35,327 nucleotides of DNA from Ectothiorhodospira mobilis (GTDB taxonomy: Bacteria; Pseudomonadota; Gammaproteobacteria; Ectothiorhodospirales; Ectothiorhodospiraceae): NCBI RefSeq assembly GCF_016584115.1, contig NZ_NRSK01000025.1, forward strand, positions 1 to 35,327, read 5' to 3'. This document shows positions 26,337 to 35,327 of this stretch, piece after piece. Position numbers and translations under genes: made by a program. The notes below the pieces were generated by a model. The model saw only the letters and a program-made list of their open reading frames with translations, did not search any database and was not told the DNA's origin. Numbering within the stretch: the stretch's first letter is position 1; every line of letters starts with the position of its first letter.

Positions 26337-27857
26337 ATGCCTTGGCTGGGGAAGTCTGGCATTATAGACCAGAACCAGCATCGTTTTAAGCCCTTGAAAC
26401 GCCGACGACCGCCTCCGACCGTAATCCAGCGCCTCGAGATCCTGGCCTTCTTCCTGGTGCTGGCGATCACGCTGATGTTCGTGCTCATCCGGCCCATGAC
26501 CCACCTGGAGCGGGTGAAGCACCGGGGTGAACTGGTGGTGGCCACGCGCATCGGCACCACCACCTTCCAGCCCTCAGGGGAAGGGGGCAGCGGCTTCGAG
26601 CACGACCTGGTGAAGGCCTTCGCCAATCATCTGGGGGTGAAGGTGCGCTGGGTGGTTCCGGATCGCTTCGAGGCCATCCTCTCCCTGACGGGGAGCGGGC
26701 GGGTGGATCTGGCGGCTGCGGGCATCAGTGTCACCCGGGAGCGGCTGGGGCGGGTGCGTTTCGGGCCCCATTATCAACAGGTGACCGAGGAACTGGTCTA
26801 CCGCAACGGGGCGTCACGGCCGGAGTCCGTCGAGGACCTGCGGGGCATGCGCATCGCGGTGGTGGCCGGCAGCAGCCATGAGGAGACATTGCGCCGATTG
26901 GCGCGGCAGCATCCCTGGCTGGACTGGAAGTCGGTACCGGACGTGAGCCCGGATGAACTGCTGCGCCGCGTGGCCGAAGGGAAATTGGAGTTGACCGTGG
27001 CCGATTCCAAGGAACTGGCCTCGGTGCGGCGGTTCTTCCCGGAGCTGCGGGTGGCCATGGAGCTCTCCGAGCCCCGCTTCATCGCCTGGGCCTTCCCCCC
27101 GGGCCGGGACACCTCCCTGCTGGAAGCGACGGAGCGCTTCTTCGAACGCCTGGCGGCCAACGGCCGCCTGCAGCAGATCCGGGAGCGCCACTTCGGCCAC
27201 GTGGATGTACTGGACTATCCGGGGCTGCTCACCTTCATGCAGCGGGTGCGGGAACGTCTGCCGGAGTTGGAACCCCTGTTCCGGGAGGCCGGACGACACT
27301 ATGGGGTGGACTGGCGCCTGCTGGCGGCCATCAGTTACCAGGAATCCCACTGGAATCCGGGGGCGGTCTCGCGCACGGGGGTACGCGGCCTGATGATGCT
27401 TACCCGGGCCACGGCGGGACAGGTGGGCATATCGGACCGCACCGATCCCCGCTCCTCGGTCATGGGGGGGACGGAATATTTCCTGAGCCTGCGCCGGCGC
27501 CTGCCGGAGGACATCCGCGAACCGGACCGCACCTGGATGGCCCTGGCGGCCTACAACGTGGGGCTGGGGCACCTGGAGGATGCAAGGCGCATCACCGAGG
27601 CCCAGGGCAAGGATCCGGATCGCTGGATCGACGTCATGGAACACCTGCCGCTGCTCAGCCAGCGCCAGTGGTATCAGGACACGCGCCACGGCTATGCCCG
27701 GGGCTGGGAGCCGGTGCAGTATGTGCAGAACATCCGCGGCTTTTATGACATCCTCAGCTGGTTCGCCCGCCCCGGCCGGGATGGAACCCCTGCCCGGCCG
27801 GGGCGGGAACGGGCCAAAGGGGCGGCCCTGCTGGAGATCCTGCCGCCGACCCTATGA
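26337..27857 (+). CDS. mltF: MltF, membrane-bound lytic murein transglycosylase
   Basis: A 506-residue protein with an N-terminal hydrophobic anchor (about 33-52), a periplasmic-binding-protein type domain (SBP_bac_3, about 62-300), and a C-terminal SLT lysozyme-like domain (about 315-470). The catalytic Glu is in AAISYQESHWNP, followed by the GLMMLT and AAYNVG motifs of family 1E transglycosylases. It cleaves peptidoglycan glycan strands with formation of 1,6-anhydro ends; the SBP-like domain controls activity by sensing muropeptides. The ATG at 26337 has a poor ribosome site; TTG at 26394 is an alternative that would begin KRRRPPP just before the anchor. Its stop overlaps that of tadA on the other strand. 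Confidence 0.92.
   Translation: MPWLGKSGIIDQNQHRFKPLKRRRPPPTVIQRLEILAFFLVLAITLMFVLIRPMTHLERVKHRGELVVATRIGTTTFQPSGEGGSGFEHDLVKAFANHLGVKVRWVVPDRFEAILSLTGSGRVDLAAAGISVTRERLGRVRFGPHYQQVTEELVYRNGASRPESVEDLRGMRIAVVAGSSHEETLRRLARQHPWLDWKSVPDVSPDELLRRVAEGKLELTVADSKELASVRRFFPELRVAMELSEPRFIAWAFPPGRDTSLLEATERFFERLAANGRLQQIRERHFGHVDVLDYPGLLTFMQRVRERLPELEPLFREAGRHYGVDWRLLAAISYQESHWNPGAVSRTGVRGLMMLTRATAGQVGISDRTDPRSSVMGGTEYFLSLRRRLPEDIREPDRTWMALAAYNVGLGHLEDARRITEAQGKDPDRWIDVMEHLPLLSQRQWYQDTRHGYARGWEPVQYVQNIRGFYDILSWFARPGRDGTPARPGRERAKGAALLEILPPTL
26361..26366 (-). promoter_or_regulatory. Possible -10 element of the tRNA-Ser gene
   Basis: A perfect TATAAT on the minus strand, about 85 bases upstream of the tRNA 5' end. 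No good -35 is at 16-18 bases, so this is tentative. The element lies inside the first codons of the chosen mltF frame. Confidence 0.35.
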
Positions 27858-28358
27858 ACGGGCGCGGCGGGCACGGAAGAAGTCCCGCAGCAGGGAGCCG
27901 CAGTCCCCGGCCATAACCCCCCCCTGGACGGCGATGCGGTGGTTGTGGATGGGCAGATCGGTCAGGTCCACGCAGCCGCCCACGGCCCCGGTCTTGGGAT
28001 CCCCGGCCCCGAAGACCAGGCGCCCCACCCGGGCGTGCACCATGGCGCCAAGGCACATGCCGCACGGCTCCAGGGTGACGTAGAGGGTGCTGCCGGGCAG
28101 GCGGTAGTTGCCCTCGGCGCGTCCGGCCGCCCGCAGGGCCAGGATCTCGGCGTGGGCGGTGGGATCGGCCAGGGCAATGGGGCGATTACGCCCCTCCCCC
28201 AGGATCCGCCCGTCGCGCACGATCACCGCACCCACGGGCACCTCCCCCTCGGCGGCGGACTGGCGGGCCCGTTCCAGCGCCCGGGCCATCCAATGCCGGT
28301 CATCGGCAGCGGTCGCCACCGACGGGTCCACGTGGCCCCCCCGGGGCTCGATGCTCAA
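27852..28358 (-). CDS. tadA: TadA, tRNA-specific adenosine deaminase
   Basis: A 168-residue zinc deaminase that converts A34 to inosine in tRNA-Arg(ACG). The zinc and catalytic motif HAE is in AHAEILAL and the second zinc motif is PCGMC in TLEPCGMCLGAM. The ALERARQSAAEGEVPVGAV block near residue 27 aligns with the start of the E. coli enzyme (167 residues). The start is TTG at 28358 with GAGGG nine bases upstream; GTG codons at 28331 and 28316 are alternatives. It is convergent with mltF, overlapping by three bases, and divergent from the HDOD gene. Confidence 0.93.
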   Translation of the reverse strand: MSIEPRGGHVDPSVATAADDRHWMARALERARQSAAEGEVPVGAVIVRDGRILGEGRNRPIALADPTAHAEILALRAAGRAEGNYRLPGSTLYVTLEPCGMCLGAMVHARVGRLVFGAGDPKTGAVGGCVDLTDLPIHNHRIAVQGGVMAGDCGSLLRDFFRARRARS

Positions 28359-28423
28359 CGGATGTGCCCTCGTTGCGGGCCCGGTATGCCATACTGATTC
28401 CAGATCACCATGCCTTCAGCCCC

Positions 28424-29287
28424 GTGAAAAGAAATCTTCAACCCCGCGAGATCGTCGATACCTTCATCTCCGATCTGCGCGACGATCTGCGAAACAACGG
28501 GATCTATATCCCCACCCTGCCGGACATCTCCGTCCAGGCCCTGTTCACCATCAACCGCGAGGAAAGCTCCATCGATGAGGTCACCTCGCTGGTGGCCCGC
28601 GACACGGCCATGGCCACGCGCCTGGTGCGCTATGCCAACAGCCCCGCCTATCGCGGCTATGCCCGTTGTTCCACCATCAAATCGGCCGTCACCCGCCTGG
28701 GCCTGGAGAAGACCAAACACCTGATCCTCTCGCTGGCGATGAAGGATGTATTCAACACCGGCCACCGGGGCATCCGCAGCCGCATGGAGACCCTGTGGAA
28801 CCACAGTGTGGAGGTGGCCCTGCTCAGCACCCTGCTGGCCCGCCCCCACCGCCACCTGGACCCGGAAGTGGCCCTGCTGGCGGGGCTGGTGCACGACGTG
28901 GGGGTGATCCCTATCCTCATCAAGGCCAAGGACATCGACGTCCTCGTGGAGAACGAAAAGCACCTGAACCTGATCACCGGCACGCTGCACATGACCGTGG
29001 GCCGGGCCGTGCTGCGGGCCTGGAACTTCGAGGAGCCCCTGGTGGCCGTGGCCGCCGAACACGAAAACCTGGACCGGGATCCGGGGGAAGGGGCCCCGGT
29101 GGACTACGTGGACATCGTGCAGGCGGCCAACATCGAGAGCTACCAGGCCACCCGCCACCGCCTCGCCAGCGTGGACCGCACCCGGGTGCCGGCCCTGCGC
29201 CGGCTGGGCTGCACCCCCGAGGACCCGACCCTGCACTGGGACGAGGACCAGGCCGCCCTGGAGCAGGTCAGCCGGGTCTTCGTGTAG
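28424..29287 (+). CDS. HDOD-domain signalling protein
   Basis: A 287-residue protein with one HDOD domain (about 20-225), recognised by the IPTLPDISVQAL opening, the DTAMATRLVRYANSPAYRG block (ARDP..A..LLR.ANS type), TIKSAVTRLG, and a VHDVG motif near the middle. HDOD proteins are regulators related to HD phosphohydrolases, usually without the catalytic pair, and often act in c-di-GMP or two-component networks. The GTG at 28424 was chosen; a longer frame begins at GTG 28364, nearly touching tadA. The ribosome site is weak for both. It ends three bases before the guaA stop on the other strand. Confidence 0.82.
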   Translation: MKRNLQPREIVDTFISDLRDDLRNNGIYIPTLPDISVQALFTINREESSIDEVTSLVARDTAMATRLVRYANSPAYRGYARCSTIKSAVTRLGLEKTKHLILSLAMKDVFNTGHRGIRSRMETLWNHSVEVALLSTLLARPHRHLDPEVALLAGLVHDVGVIPILIKAKDIDVLVENEKHLNLITGTLHMTVGRAVLRAWNFEEPLVAVAAEHENLDRDPGEGAPVDYVDIVQAANIESYQATRHRLASVDRTRVPALRRLGCTPEDPTLHWDEDQAALEQVSRVFV

Positions 29288-29290
29288 CCG

Positions 29291-30868
29291 TCATTCCCAC
29301 TCGATGGTGGCCGGCGGCTTGCCGGAGATGTCGTAGGTGACGCGGGAGATCCCCGGGATCTCGTTGATGATGCGCCGCGACACCCGGTCCAGGAATTCAT
29401 AGGGCAGGTGTGCCCAGCGGGCGGTCATGAAGTCGATGGTCTCCACCGCGCGCAGGGCCACCACGTAGTCGTAGCGGCGGCCGTCCCCCATCACCCCCAC
29501 CGACCGCACCGGCAGGAACACGGCGAAGGCCTGGGAGACCTGGTCGTAGAGACCGTCGCGGCGCAGTTCCTCGATGAAGATGTGATCGGCCCGGCGCAGC
29601 AGGTCGGCGTATTCCTTCTTCACCTCACCGAGGATGCGCACCCCCAGCCCCGGCCCGGGGAAGGGATGGCGGTAGACCATCTCCGAGGGCAGGCCCAGTT
29701 CCACCCCGATGCGCCGCACCTCGTCCTTGAACAGCTCCCGCAGGGGCTCCACCAGCCCCAGCTGCATGGTCTCCGGCAGGCCGCCCACGTTGTGGTGGGA
29801 CTTGATGACATGGGCCTTGCCCGTGCTGGAGCCGGCGGACTCGATGACATCCGGATAGATGGTGCCCTGGGCCAGCCAGCGGGCGTTGGTGAGCCGTCCG
29901 GCCTCCTCGTCGAAGACCTCCACGAACAGGCGGCCGATGATGCGGCGCTTCTCCTCCGGATCGGTCACCCCCTCCAGGGCCTTCAGGAACCGGTCCTCGG
30001 CGTCCACGCGGATCACTCGTACCCCCATGTGCCGGGCGAAGGTGGCCATCACCTGGTCCCCTTCCTGGTGACGCAGCAGGCCGGTGTCCACGAACACGCA
30101 GGTGAGCTGATCGCCGATGGCCTTGTGCAGCAGGGCCCCCACCACGGAGGAGTCCACCCCCCCGGAGAGCCCCAGGACCACGTGATCCTCACCCACCTGC
30201 TGGCGCACCCGGGCGGTCATGTCCTCGATGATGTTGCCCGGGGTCCACAGGTGCTCGCAGCCGCAGATGTCGTGCACGAAACGGGACAGGATGCGCTGGC
30301 CCTGGGTGGTGTGGGTCACCTCCGGATGGAACTGCACGCCGTAGAAGGCCCGTTCCTCGTCGGCCATGCCGGCCACGGGGGCGGCGTCGGTGGAGGCCAT
30401 GACACAAAAGCCCGGCGGCATCTCGCAGACACGGTCGCCGTGGGACATCCACACATCCAGCATACCCTCCCCCTCGGGGGTGGTGTGGTCCTCGATGTCC
30501 CGCAGCAGCCGGGTGTGGCCCCGGGCGCGCACCCGGGCGTAGCCGAACTCGCGGTGATCCGCCGCCTCCACGCGCCCGCCCAGCTGGGCGGCCATGGTCT
30601 GCATGCCGTAGCAGATCCCCAGCACGGGCACGCCCAGTTCGAAGAGGGTCTGGGCGGCCCCCGGCGGGTCGCTCTCGTTCACCGATTCGGGGCCGCCGGA
30701 GAGGATGATGCCGCTGGGGCAAAAGTCGCGAATGGCGGCCGCGTCCATGTCCCAGGGGTGGACCTCGGAATAGACCCCGCAATCCCGCACCCGGCGGGCG
30801 ATGAGCTGGGTGTACTGGGAACCGAAGTCGATGATGAGGATGCGGTGGGCGTGGATGTCGGTGCTCAT
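29291..30868 (-). CDS. guaA: GMP synthase (glutamine-hydrolysing)
   Basis: A 525-residue enzyme (E. coli GuaA is 525) that converts XMP, ATP and glutamine to GMP. The class I glutamine amidotransferase domain (about 8-200) has nucleophile Cys86 in LGICYGMQ and FHPEVTHT with the His and Glu of the triad. The ATP pyrophosphatase domain has the P-loop [10 protein letters not shown]. The C-terminal dimerisation domain ends PPATIEWE. The frame is open 17 codons further upstream, but ATG 30868 gives the family length and lies four bases after the guaB stop, so it belongs to a guaBA operon. Confidence 0.97.
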   Translation of the reverse strand: MSTDIHAHRILIIDFGSQYTQLIARRVRDCGVYSEVHPWDMDAAAIRDFCPSGIILSGGPESVNESDPPGAAQTLFELGVPVLGICYGMQTMAAQLGGRVEAADHREFGYARVRARGHTRLLRDIEDHTTPEGEGMLDVWMSHGDRVCEMPPGFCVMASTDAAPVAGMADEERAFYGVQFHPEVTHTTQGQRILSRFVHDICGCEHLWTPGNIIEDMTARVRQQVGEDHVVLGLSGGVDSSVVGALLHKAIGDQLTCVFVDTGLLRHQEGDQVMATFARHMGVRVIRVDAEDRFLKALEGVTDPEEKRRIIGRLFVEVFDEEAGRLTNARWLAQGTIYPDVIESAGSSTGKAHVIKSHHNVGGLPETMQLGLVEPLRELFKDEVRRIGVELGLPSEMVYRHPFPGPGLGVRILGEVKKEYADLLRRADHIFIEELRRDGLYDQVSQAFAVFLPVRSVGVMGDGRRYDYVVALRAVETIDFMTARWAHLPYEFLDRVSRRIINEIPGISRVTYDISGKPPATIEWE

Positions 30869-30872
30869 GGGT

Positions 30873-32336
30873 TCAGTCCATGCGGTAGTTGGGGGCTTCC
30901 TTGGTGATGGCCACGTCATGGACGTGACTCTCGCGCATGCCCGCGTTGGTCACCCGCACGAAGCCGGGACGCGTGCGCATCTCCTCGATGTTGCGGCAGC
31001 CCACATAGCCCATGGAGGAGCGCAGGCCGCCCACCAGCTGGTGGATGATGGCGACGATGCTGCCCTTGTAGGGCACCCGGCCCTCGATCCCCTCGGGCAC
31101 CAGCTTGTCGGCCCGGTCGCTGTCCTCCTCCTGGAAGTAGCGGTCGGAGGAACCCTGCTGCATGGCCCCCAGGGAACCCATGCCCCGGTAGGACTTGTAG
31201 GAGCGCCCCTGGTAGAGCTCCACCTCGCCCGGGGCCTCCTCGGTGCCGGCGAAGAGGCTGCCCAGCATGACGGAATGGGCCCCGGCCGCCATGGCCTTGG
31301 CGAAATCCCCGGAGAAACGCACGCCGCCGTCGGCGATGAGCGGCACGCCGGTCCCCTCCAGGGCCTGGCGCACGTTGTCGATGGCGGTGATCTGGGGCAC
31401 CCCCACACCGGCCACGATGCGCGTGGTGCAGATGGAACCGGGGCCGATGCCCACCTTCACCGCGTCCGCCCCGGCCTCCACCAGGGCCCGGGCCGCCTCA
31501 CCGGTGGCGATGTTGCCGCCCACCACCTGCACCTCGGGGAAGTGCTTCTTCACCCAGGCCACCCGGTCCAGCACCCCCTGGGAATGGCCGTGGGCCGTGT
31601 CCACCACGATCACGTCCACCCCGGCCTCCGCCAGGGCGGCGCAGCGCTCCTCGGTGCCCTCGCCCACGCCCACGGCCGCGCCCACCCGCAGGCGGCCCTG
31701 GCTGTCCTTGGCGGCATTTGGAAAGTCGGTGGACTTCTGGATATCCTTGACCGTGATCATGCCCCGCAGCTGGAAGCGGTCGTTCACCACCAGCACCTTC
31801 TCGATGCGGTGCTCATGCAGCAGGGCCTGCACCTCCTCCCGGCTGGCCCCCTCCTGCACCGTGACGAGGCGCTCCCGGGGGGTCATGATCTGGGAGACGG
31901 GGGCGTCCATGCGGCTCTCGAAGCGCAGGTCGCGGCTGGTGACGATGCCCTCCAGATCCTCGCCGCGCACCACCGGCACGCCGGAGATGTCGTTGGCCCG
32001 GGTGATGGCCAGGACCTCGCGGATGCTGGTGTCGGGGGAGACGGTGATGGGATCGACGATGACCCCGCTCTCATACTTCTTGACCACCCGCACCTGATGC
32101 GCCTGGGCCTGGATGCTCATGTTCTTGTGCACGATGCCGATGCCCCCCTCCTGGGCGATGGCGATGGCCAGGCGGGCCTCGGTGACGGTATCCATGGCGG
32201 CGGACACCACGGGGATGTTCAGATCGATCTCCCGGGTGAAGCGGGTGCGCAGATCCACGTCCCGGGGCATCACGGCGGAGTGGGACGGCAGCAGCAGGAC
32301 ATCATCGAAGGTAAGGGCTTCCTGAACGATACGCAT
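30873..32336 (-). CDS. guaB: Inosine-5'-monophosphate dehydrogenase
   Basis: A 487-residue enzyme (E. coli 488) that oxidises IMP to XMP with NAD, the first committed step to GMP. The (beta/alpha)8 barrel is interrupted by two CBS domains (about 90-205; for example [10 protein letters not shown] and the EKVLVV segment). The catalytic Cys is Cys303 in GPGSICTTR, and the mobile flap follows with its EGVE-type arginine region. ATG 32336 was chosen; a TTG two codons earlier is possible. It is the first gene of guaBA with a strong promoter at 32373-32401. Confidence 0.97.
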   Translation of the reverse strand: MRIVQEALTFDDVLLLPSHSAVMPRDVDLRTRFTREIDLNIPVVSAAMDTVTEARLAIAIAQEGGIGIVHKNMSIQAQAHQVRVVKKYESGVIVDPITVSPDTSIREVLAITRANDISGVPVVRGEDLEGIVTSRDLRFESRMDAPVSQIMTPRERLVTVQEGASREEVQALLHEHRIEKVLVVNDRFQLRGMITVKDIQKSTDFPNAAKDSQGRLRVGAAVGVGEGTEERCAALAEAGVDVIVVDTAHGHSQGVLDRVAWVKKHFPEVQVVGGNIATGEAARALVEAGADAVKVGIGPGSICTTRIVAGVGVPQITAIDNVRQALEGTGVPLIADGGVRFSGDFAKAMAAGAHSVMLGSLFAGTEEAPGEVELYQGRSYKSYRGMGSLGAMQQGSSDRYFQEEDSDRADKLVPEGIEGRVPYKGSIVAIIHQLVGGLRSSMGYVGCRNIEEMRTRPGFVRVTNAGMRESHVHDVAITKEAPNYRMD

Positions 32337-32372
32337 GATCAATCTCGGAGGGACGCGTTGGTTAATCTTCCA

Positions 32373-32401
32373 ATTATAAAGAGGCGCCCCGGGGCGGTAA
32401 A
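32373..32401 (-). promoter_or_regulatory. Sigma-70 promoter of guaBA with internal palindrome
   Basis: On the minus strand TTTACC (32401-32396) and a perfect TATAAT (32378-32373) are separated by 17 bases. The spacer contains the 12-bp palindrome CGCCCCGGGGCG (32385-32396). A second CCCCGGGGCG is at 32423-32432 and AGTGCACT, also palindromic, at 32409-32416. These may be operator sites; the regulator is unknown. Confidence 0.75.
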
Positions 32402-32452
32402 CCTGAGTAGTGCACTAAACGACCCCGGGGCGCGGCCGGGGGAGACCGGGCG

Positions 32453-33817
32453 ATGAACGGCGACGACACGACCGCCGCCGGACGCGGGGTGTTCACCGTA
32501 TCCCAGCTCAATGAGGCGGTGCGGGATCACCTGGAGGGGGGATTCCCCCTGGTGCGGGTGGAGGGGGAGCTGTCCAATCTGGCCCGACCCGCCTCGGGAC
32601 ACCTCTATTTCTCCCTCAAGGACGCCGATGCCCAGGTGCGCTGCGCCCTCTTCCGCAACCGCGCCCGGCTGCTGGGCTTTCGTCCGGACAACGGCATGCA
32701 GGTGCTGGCCCGGGCGCGGGTGAGCCTGTACGCACCCCGCGGGGACTACCAGCTCATCATCGAGCACCTGGAGGAGGCGGGGGACGGCGCCCTGCGCCGC
32801 GCCTTCGAGGCGCTGCGCCGCCGGCTGCAGGCCGAGGGGCTGTTCGACGCCGACAGCAAGCGCCCCCTGCCCCCCTTCCCGCGGCGGGTGGGGGTCATCA
32901 CCTCCCCCACCGGGGCGGCCATCCGGGACATCCTCTCGGTGCTGCGCCGCCGCTGCCCCGCCCTGCCGGTGCTGGTGCACCCGGTGCCGGTGCAGGGCAC
33001 GGAGGCGGCCCCGCGCATCGTCCGCGCCCTGGAGCAGGCCGGCCGGCGCGGGGACTGCGACGTGCTCATCCTGGCCCGGGGCGGGGGCTCCCTGGAGGAT
33101 CTGTGGGCCTTCAACGAGGAGGCTGTGGCCCGGGCCATCCGCGCCTGTCCCGTGCCGGTGGTCACCGGGGTGGGCCACGAGACGGACGTGACCATCGCCG
33201 ATTTTGCCGCCGACCTGCGCGCCGCCACCCCCTCCGCCGCCGCCGAGCTGGCAAGCCCCGACGGGGGCGCCCTGCTGCAGCGGGTGAACCGCCTGGAGGC
33301 CCTGCTGCAGATGCGCTTCCAGCGCCGCATGGAGGCCGGCCACCGGCGTCTGCTGGAGCTGGAGAGGCGACTGGGCCGGCAGCATCCGGAACGCCGCCTG
33401 CAGGAGCGGGGACAGCGCCTGGACGAACTGGAACAGCGATTGCACGGCGCCATGGGGCGCACCCTGCGCAGTCAGGGGGAACGTCTGCAGGGGCTGGGTC
33501 TGCGCCTGCTGCGGGCCTCGCCCCGATCACGCATCCAGGCCCTGGGGCAGCACCGCGATCACCTGTCCGGGCGTCTGCAGCGGGCCATGGACCTGCACCT
33601 GGAACGGCTGGGGCACCGCGTGGCGGTGCAGGCCCGCAGCCTTCATGCCGTCAGCCCCCTGGCCACCCTGGGGCGGGGCTACAGCATCCTCCTGACCCCG
33701 GCGGGCGAGGTGGTGCGCTCGGCCCGGCAGGCCCCGCCCGGCACCCGGCTGCAGGCCCGCCTGGCCCGGGGGCACCTGGACTGCCGCGTGGAGGGTGGCG
33801 GGGACGATCCGCAATGA
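32453..33817 (+). CDS. xseA: Exodeoxyribonuclease VII large subunit
   Basis: A 454-residue protein (E. coli XseA is 456). The N-terminal OB fold (about 12-110) binds single-stranded DNA: FTVSQLNEAVRDHLE and VEGELSNLARPASGHLYFSLKD. The nuclease domain has RVGVITSPTGAAIRDIL, LILARGGGSLEDLWAFN and TGVGHETDVTIADFAADLRAATP-type blocks, the family core. A long coiled coil fills about 280-400, the binding arm for XseB, and a short beta domain ends the protein. The complex degrades single-stranded DNA from both ends. It is divergent from guaB and convergent with the phosphatase gene. Confidence 0.96.
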   Translation: MNGDDTTAAGRGVFTVSQLNEAVRDHLEGGFPLVRVEGELSNLARPASGHLYFSLKDADAQVRCALFRNRARLLGFRPDNGMQVLARARVSLYAPRGDYQLIIEHLEEAGDGALRRAFEALRRRLQAEGLFDADSKRPLPPFPRRVGVITSPTGAAIRDILSVLRRRCPALPVLVHPVPVQGTEAAPRIVRALEQAGRRGDCDVLILARGGGSLEDLWAFNEEAVARAIRACPVPVVTGVGHETDVTIADFAADLRAATPSAAAELASPDGGALLQRVNRLEALLQMRFQRRMEAGHRRLLELERRLGRQHPERRLQERGQRLDELEQRLHGAMGRTLRSQGERLQGLGLRLLRASPRSRIQALGQHRDHLSGRLQRAMDLHLERLGHRVAVQARSLHAVSPLATLGRGYSILLTPAGEVVRSARQAPPGTRLQARLARGHLDCRVEGGGDDPQ

Positions 33818-33833
33818 CCTCCCCTGCCAGGGG

Positions 33834-34598
33834 TCAGGCCTGGGCCGTCAGGGCCCGCAGCCAGTCCAGATCCACCATCCCGGATTCCGGGGCCGGACCG
33901 TGCAGGGCGCGGCAGGGGCGCTCCGGCGTCCCCAGCCGGTCCAGCACCGCCAGGGCCCCGTCCAGGGGGTCCCCGGCGGTGTAGGCATTCACCGTCACCA
34001 GGACGGGCATACCCGCCTCCCGTGCCGCCGTCAGGCCCTGGCGCGAATCCTCGATGGCCAGACACGCCCCGGGCGGCAGGCCCAGGTGTTCCAGGACGTA
34101 ATGATAGATATCCGGGGCCGGCTTCTTGCGGGGCACCACATCCCCGGCGCCGATGACCCGGAACCAGTCCAGGGCCTCCCGCCCCAGGTTGGCCTCCAGC
34201 AGGGTCTCCACGTTGGCCGGCGAGGTGGTGGTGGCGATGGCCAGGGGCAGCCCCGCCTCCCGCGCCTGGCGCAGCACCCGCTCCACCCCCGGACGCAGGG
34301 GGATGCGGCCCCGCTCCAGCAGGGAGACGAAATGGGCCGTCTTGCGGGTGTGCATCTCCGCCACGAAACGCTCCAGATCCCCCGGCGGGGTGAAGTCCGG
34401 CCGGTGCAGGCGCAGGTAGTGGCGGATGCGCTCCTTGCCACCGGTCACCTCCAGCAGTTCACCGTAGAGGTCCTCGGGCCAGTGCCAGTCCAGGCCCATG
34501 TCGCGGAAGGCGGCGTTGAAGGCCTCCCGGTGTCCGTGCCGTTCGGTATCCGCCAGGGTCCCGTCCACATCCCAGATCAGGGCCTGCAGTGAAGCCAT
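33834..34598 (-). CDS. cbbY: CbbY-type HAD phosphatase
   Basis: A 254-residue HAD hydrolase (subfamily IA). The nucleophile motif is DVDGTLAD near residue 10, followed by a helical cap with LLEVTGGKERI, then AIATTTSPANVE, the Lys in PRKKPAPDIY, and AIEDSRQG. The GGKERI and TTTSPANVE blocks are those of CbbY, which removes the inhibitor xylulose 1,5-bisphosphate made by Rubisco. That fits an autotroph. It is not in a cbb cluster here, so a related sugar-phosphate phosphatase is possible. ATG 34598 has a strong GGAGGA seven bases upstream; the longer frame from TTG 34622 is rejected. Confidence 0.82.
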   Translation of the reverse strand: MASLQALIWDVDGTLADTERHGHREAFNAAFRDMGLDWHWPEDLYGELLEVTGGKERIRHYLRLHRPDFTPPGDLERFVAEMHTRKTAHFVSLLERGRIPLRPGVERVLRQAREAGLPLAIATTTSPANVETLLEANLGREALDWFRVIGAGDVVPRKKPAPDIYHYVLEHLGLPPGACLAIEDSRQGLTAAREAGMPVLVTVNAYTAGDPLDGALAVLDRLGTPERPCRALHGPAPESGMVDLDWLRALTAQA

Positions 34599-34719
34599 CG
34601 CGCCATTCCTCCGGTGATTCAAAGGGGTCTGCGGGGAGACTACTATCTTCCGCGCGGGAATCCGAGAGGCGGACCCCGGCGGGAACCCGCACCCCCAGGC
34701 AACGATGGGCGGGCGTAAG

Positions 34720-34748
34720 TTGCGCCCCGCCGGATTCTCTGGTATTTA
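34720..34748 (+). promoter_or_regulatory. Candidate promoter of dksA
   Basis: TTGCGC (34720-34725) and TATTTA (34743-34748) with a 17-base spacer lie in the only AT-rich stretch of the gap between cbbY and dksA. The -10 match is modest. Confidence 0.4.
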
Positions 34749-34784
34749 GACTCGCCCTTTGGACAATCAGGAGTGGTCGAAGCC

Positions 34785-35240
34785 ATGGCCCCCAGCAAGC
34801 AGACGCCGGAGAGCAGCGGCAAGCTGTCCCGGCCCGAAGACGGGATCCCCCCCTACCAGCCCGAGGAGGGGGAGGAGTACATGAACAAGGAACAGAGGGA
34901 GCACTTCCGCAGGATCCTCCAGGCCTGGAAGCAACAGCTCATGGAAGAGGTGGACCGTACCATGGGCCATATGAAGGAGGACGCCGCCAACTTCGCCGAT
35001 CCCTCGGACCGGGCCAGCCAGGAGGAGGAATTCAGTCTGGAACTGCGCACCCGGGACCGGGAACGCAAGCTCATCCGCAAGATCGACGAGGCCCTGAACG
35101 ACATCGACAACGGCGACTACGGTTACTGCGAGGCCTGCGGCGTGGAGATCGGCATCCGCCGTCTGGAGGCCCGGCCCACGGCGACGCTGTGCATCGACTG
35201 CAAGACCCTGCAGGAGATCAAGGAAAAGCAGATGGCCTGA
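34785..35240 (+). CDS. dksA: DksA, RNA polymerase secondary-channel regulator
   Basis: A 151-residue protein, the same length as E. coli DksA. The coiled-coil tip keeps the working residues Asp72, Asp75 and Ala77 in ADPSDRA, which reach the RNA polymerase active site and work with ppGpp. The C4 zinc finger has Cys115, Cys118, Cys136 and Cys139. The EEEFSLELR and IGIRRLEARPTA blocks are almost identical to E. coli. The ATG at 34785 has AGGAG 11 bases upstream; the in-frame GTG at 34773 overlaps that site and is rejected. The 87 bases after the stop, to the window end, hold no gene I can support. Confidence 0.96.
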   Translation: MAPSKQTPESSGKLSRPEDGIPPYQPEEGEEYMNKEQREHFRRILQAWKQQLMEEVDRTMGHMKEDAANFADPSDRASQEEEFSLELRTRDRERKLIRKIDEALNDIDNGDYGYCEACGVEIGIRRLEARPTATLCIDCKTLQEIKEKQMA

Positions 35241-35327
35241 TGGCCCCCCTCCGGCCACGCCCCACCCACCCCCCACGGCGTCCCTTCGGCGCCCCGCGTC
35301 CCGGGGGCCAAGGGGGAACCTCAGCCC

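Noticed and set aside
33815-33840. Terminator between xseA and cbbY
   Set aside because: TGACC-TCCCC-TGCC-AGGGG-TCA pairs for only five bases before mismatches, and no T-run follows.

Overview
This is a high-GC, almost wholly coding window from a gammaproteobacterium. The gene orders pepA-holC-valS, lptF-lptG, guaB-guaA, mltF/tadA and xerD-dsbC, together with ParC/ParE, DksA and HtpX, are typical of that class. CowN (protection of nitrogenase from CO) behind a sigma-54/NifA-type promoter and a CbbY-type phosphatase point to a diazotroph that probably fixes CO2, for example a member of the Ectothiorhodospiraceae or a related purple or sulfur-oxidising lineage. That placement is inference from gene content only.

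Layout. 1-3.3 kb: the 3' part of an unrecognised gene with a possible PilZ-like region, then a FimX-type protein with degenerate REC, GGDEF and EAL domains. 3.3-4.3 kb: htpX on the minus strand, with a convincing sigma-32 promoter. 4.4-8.9 kb: parE, a small two-helix membrane protein and parC, all on the minus strand. 9.0-9.9 kb: a CnoX/YbbN-type thioredoxin-TPR chaperone. 9.96-13.9 kb: nfeD, slipin, xerD and dsbC on the minus strand, the first three translationally coupled. 14.0-15.0 kb: a single-domain PilZ protein, divergent from an RDD-family membrane protein. 15.05-17.2 kb: lptF-lptG. 17.3-22.1 kb: pepA, holC and valS.

The accessory part is 22.1-26.1 kb. A DUF808 membrane protein and a hicAB toxin-antitoxin pair lie between the true valS 3' end and a diverged, truncated second copy of that 3' end. 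A broken hicB remnant precedes the intact hicAB. After the second valS end come cowN, with a canonical -24/-12 promoter and a TGT-N10-ACA NifA site, and a gene whose C-terminal motif resembles the anti-CRISPR AcrVA2. A tRNA-Ser(CGA) gene closes the region.

The right part returns to housekeeping genes: mltF, tadA, an HDOD protein, guaA and guaB, xseA, cbbY and dksA. The strongest items for follow-up are the cowN regulatory region, the valS 3'-end duplication that brackets DUF808-hicAB, and the AcrVA2-like gene.
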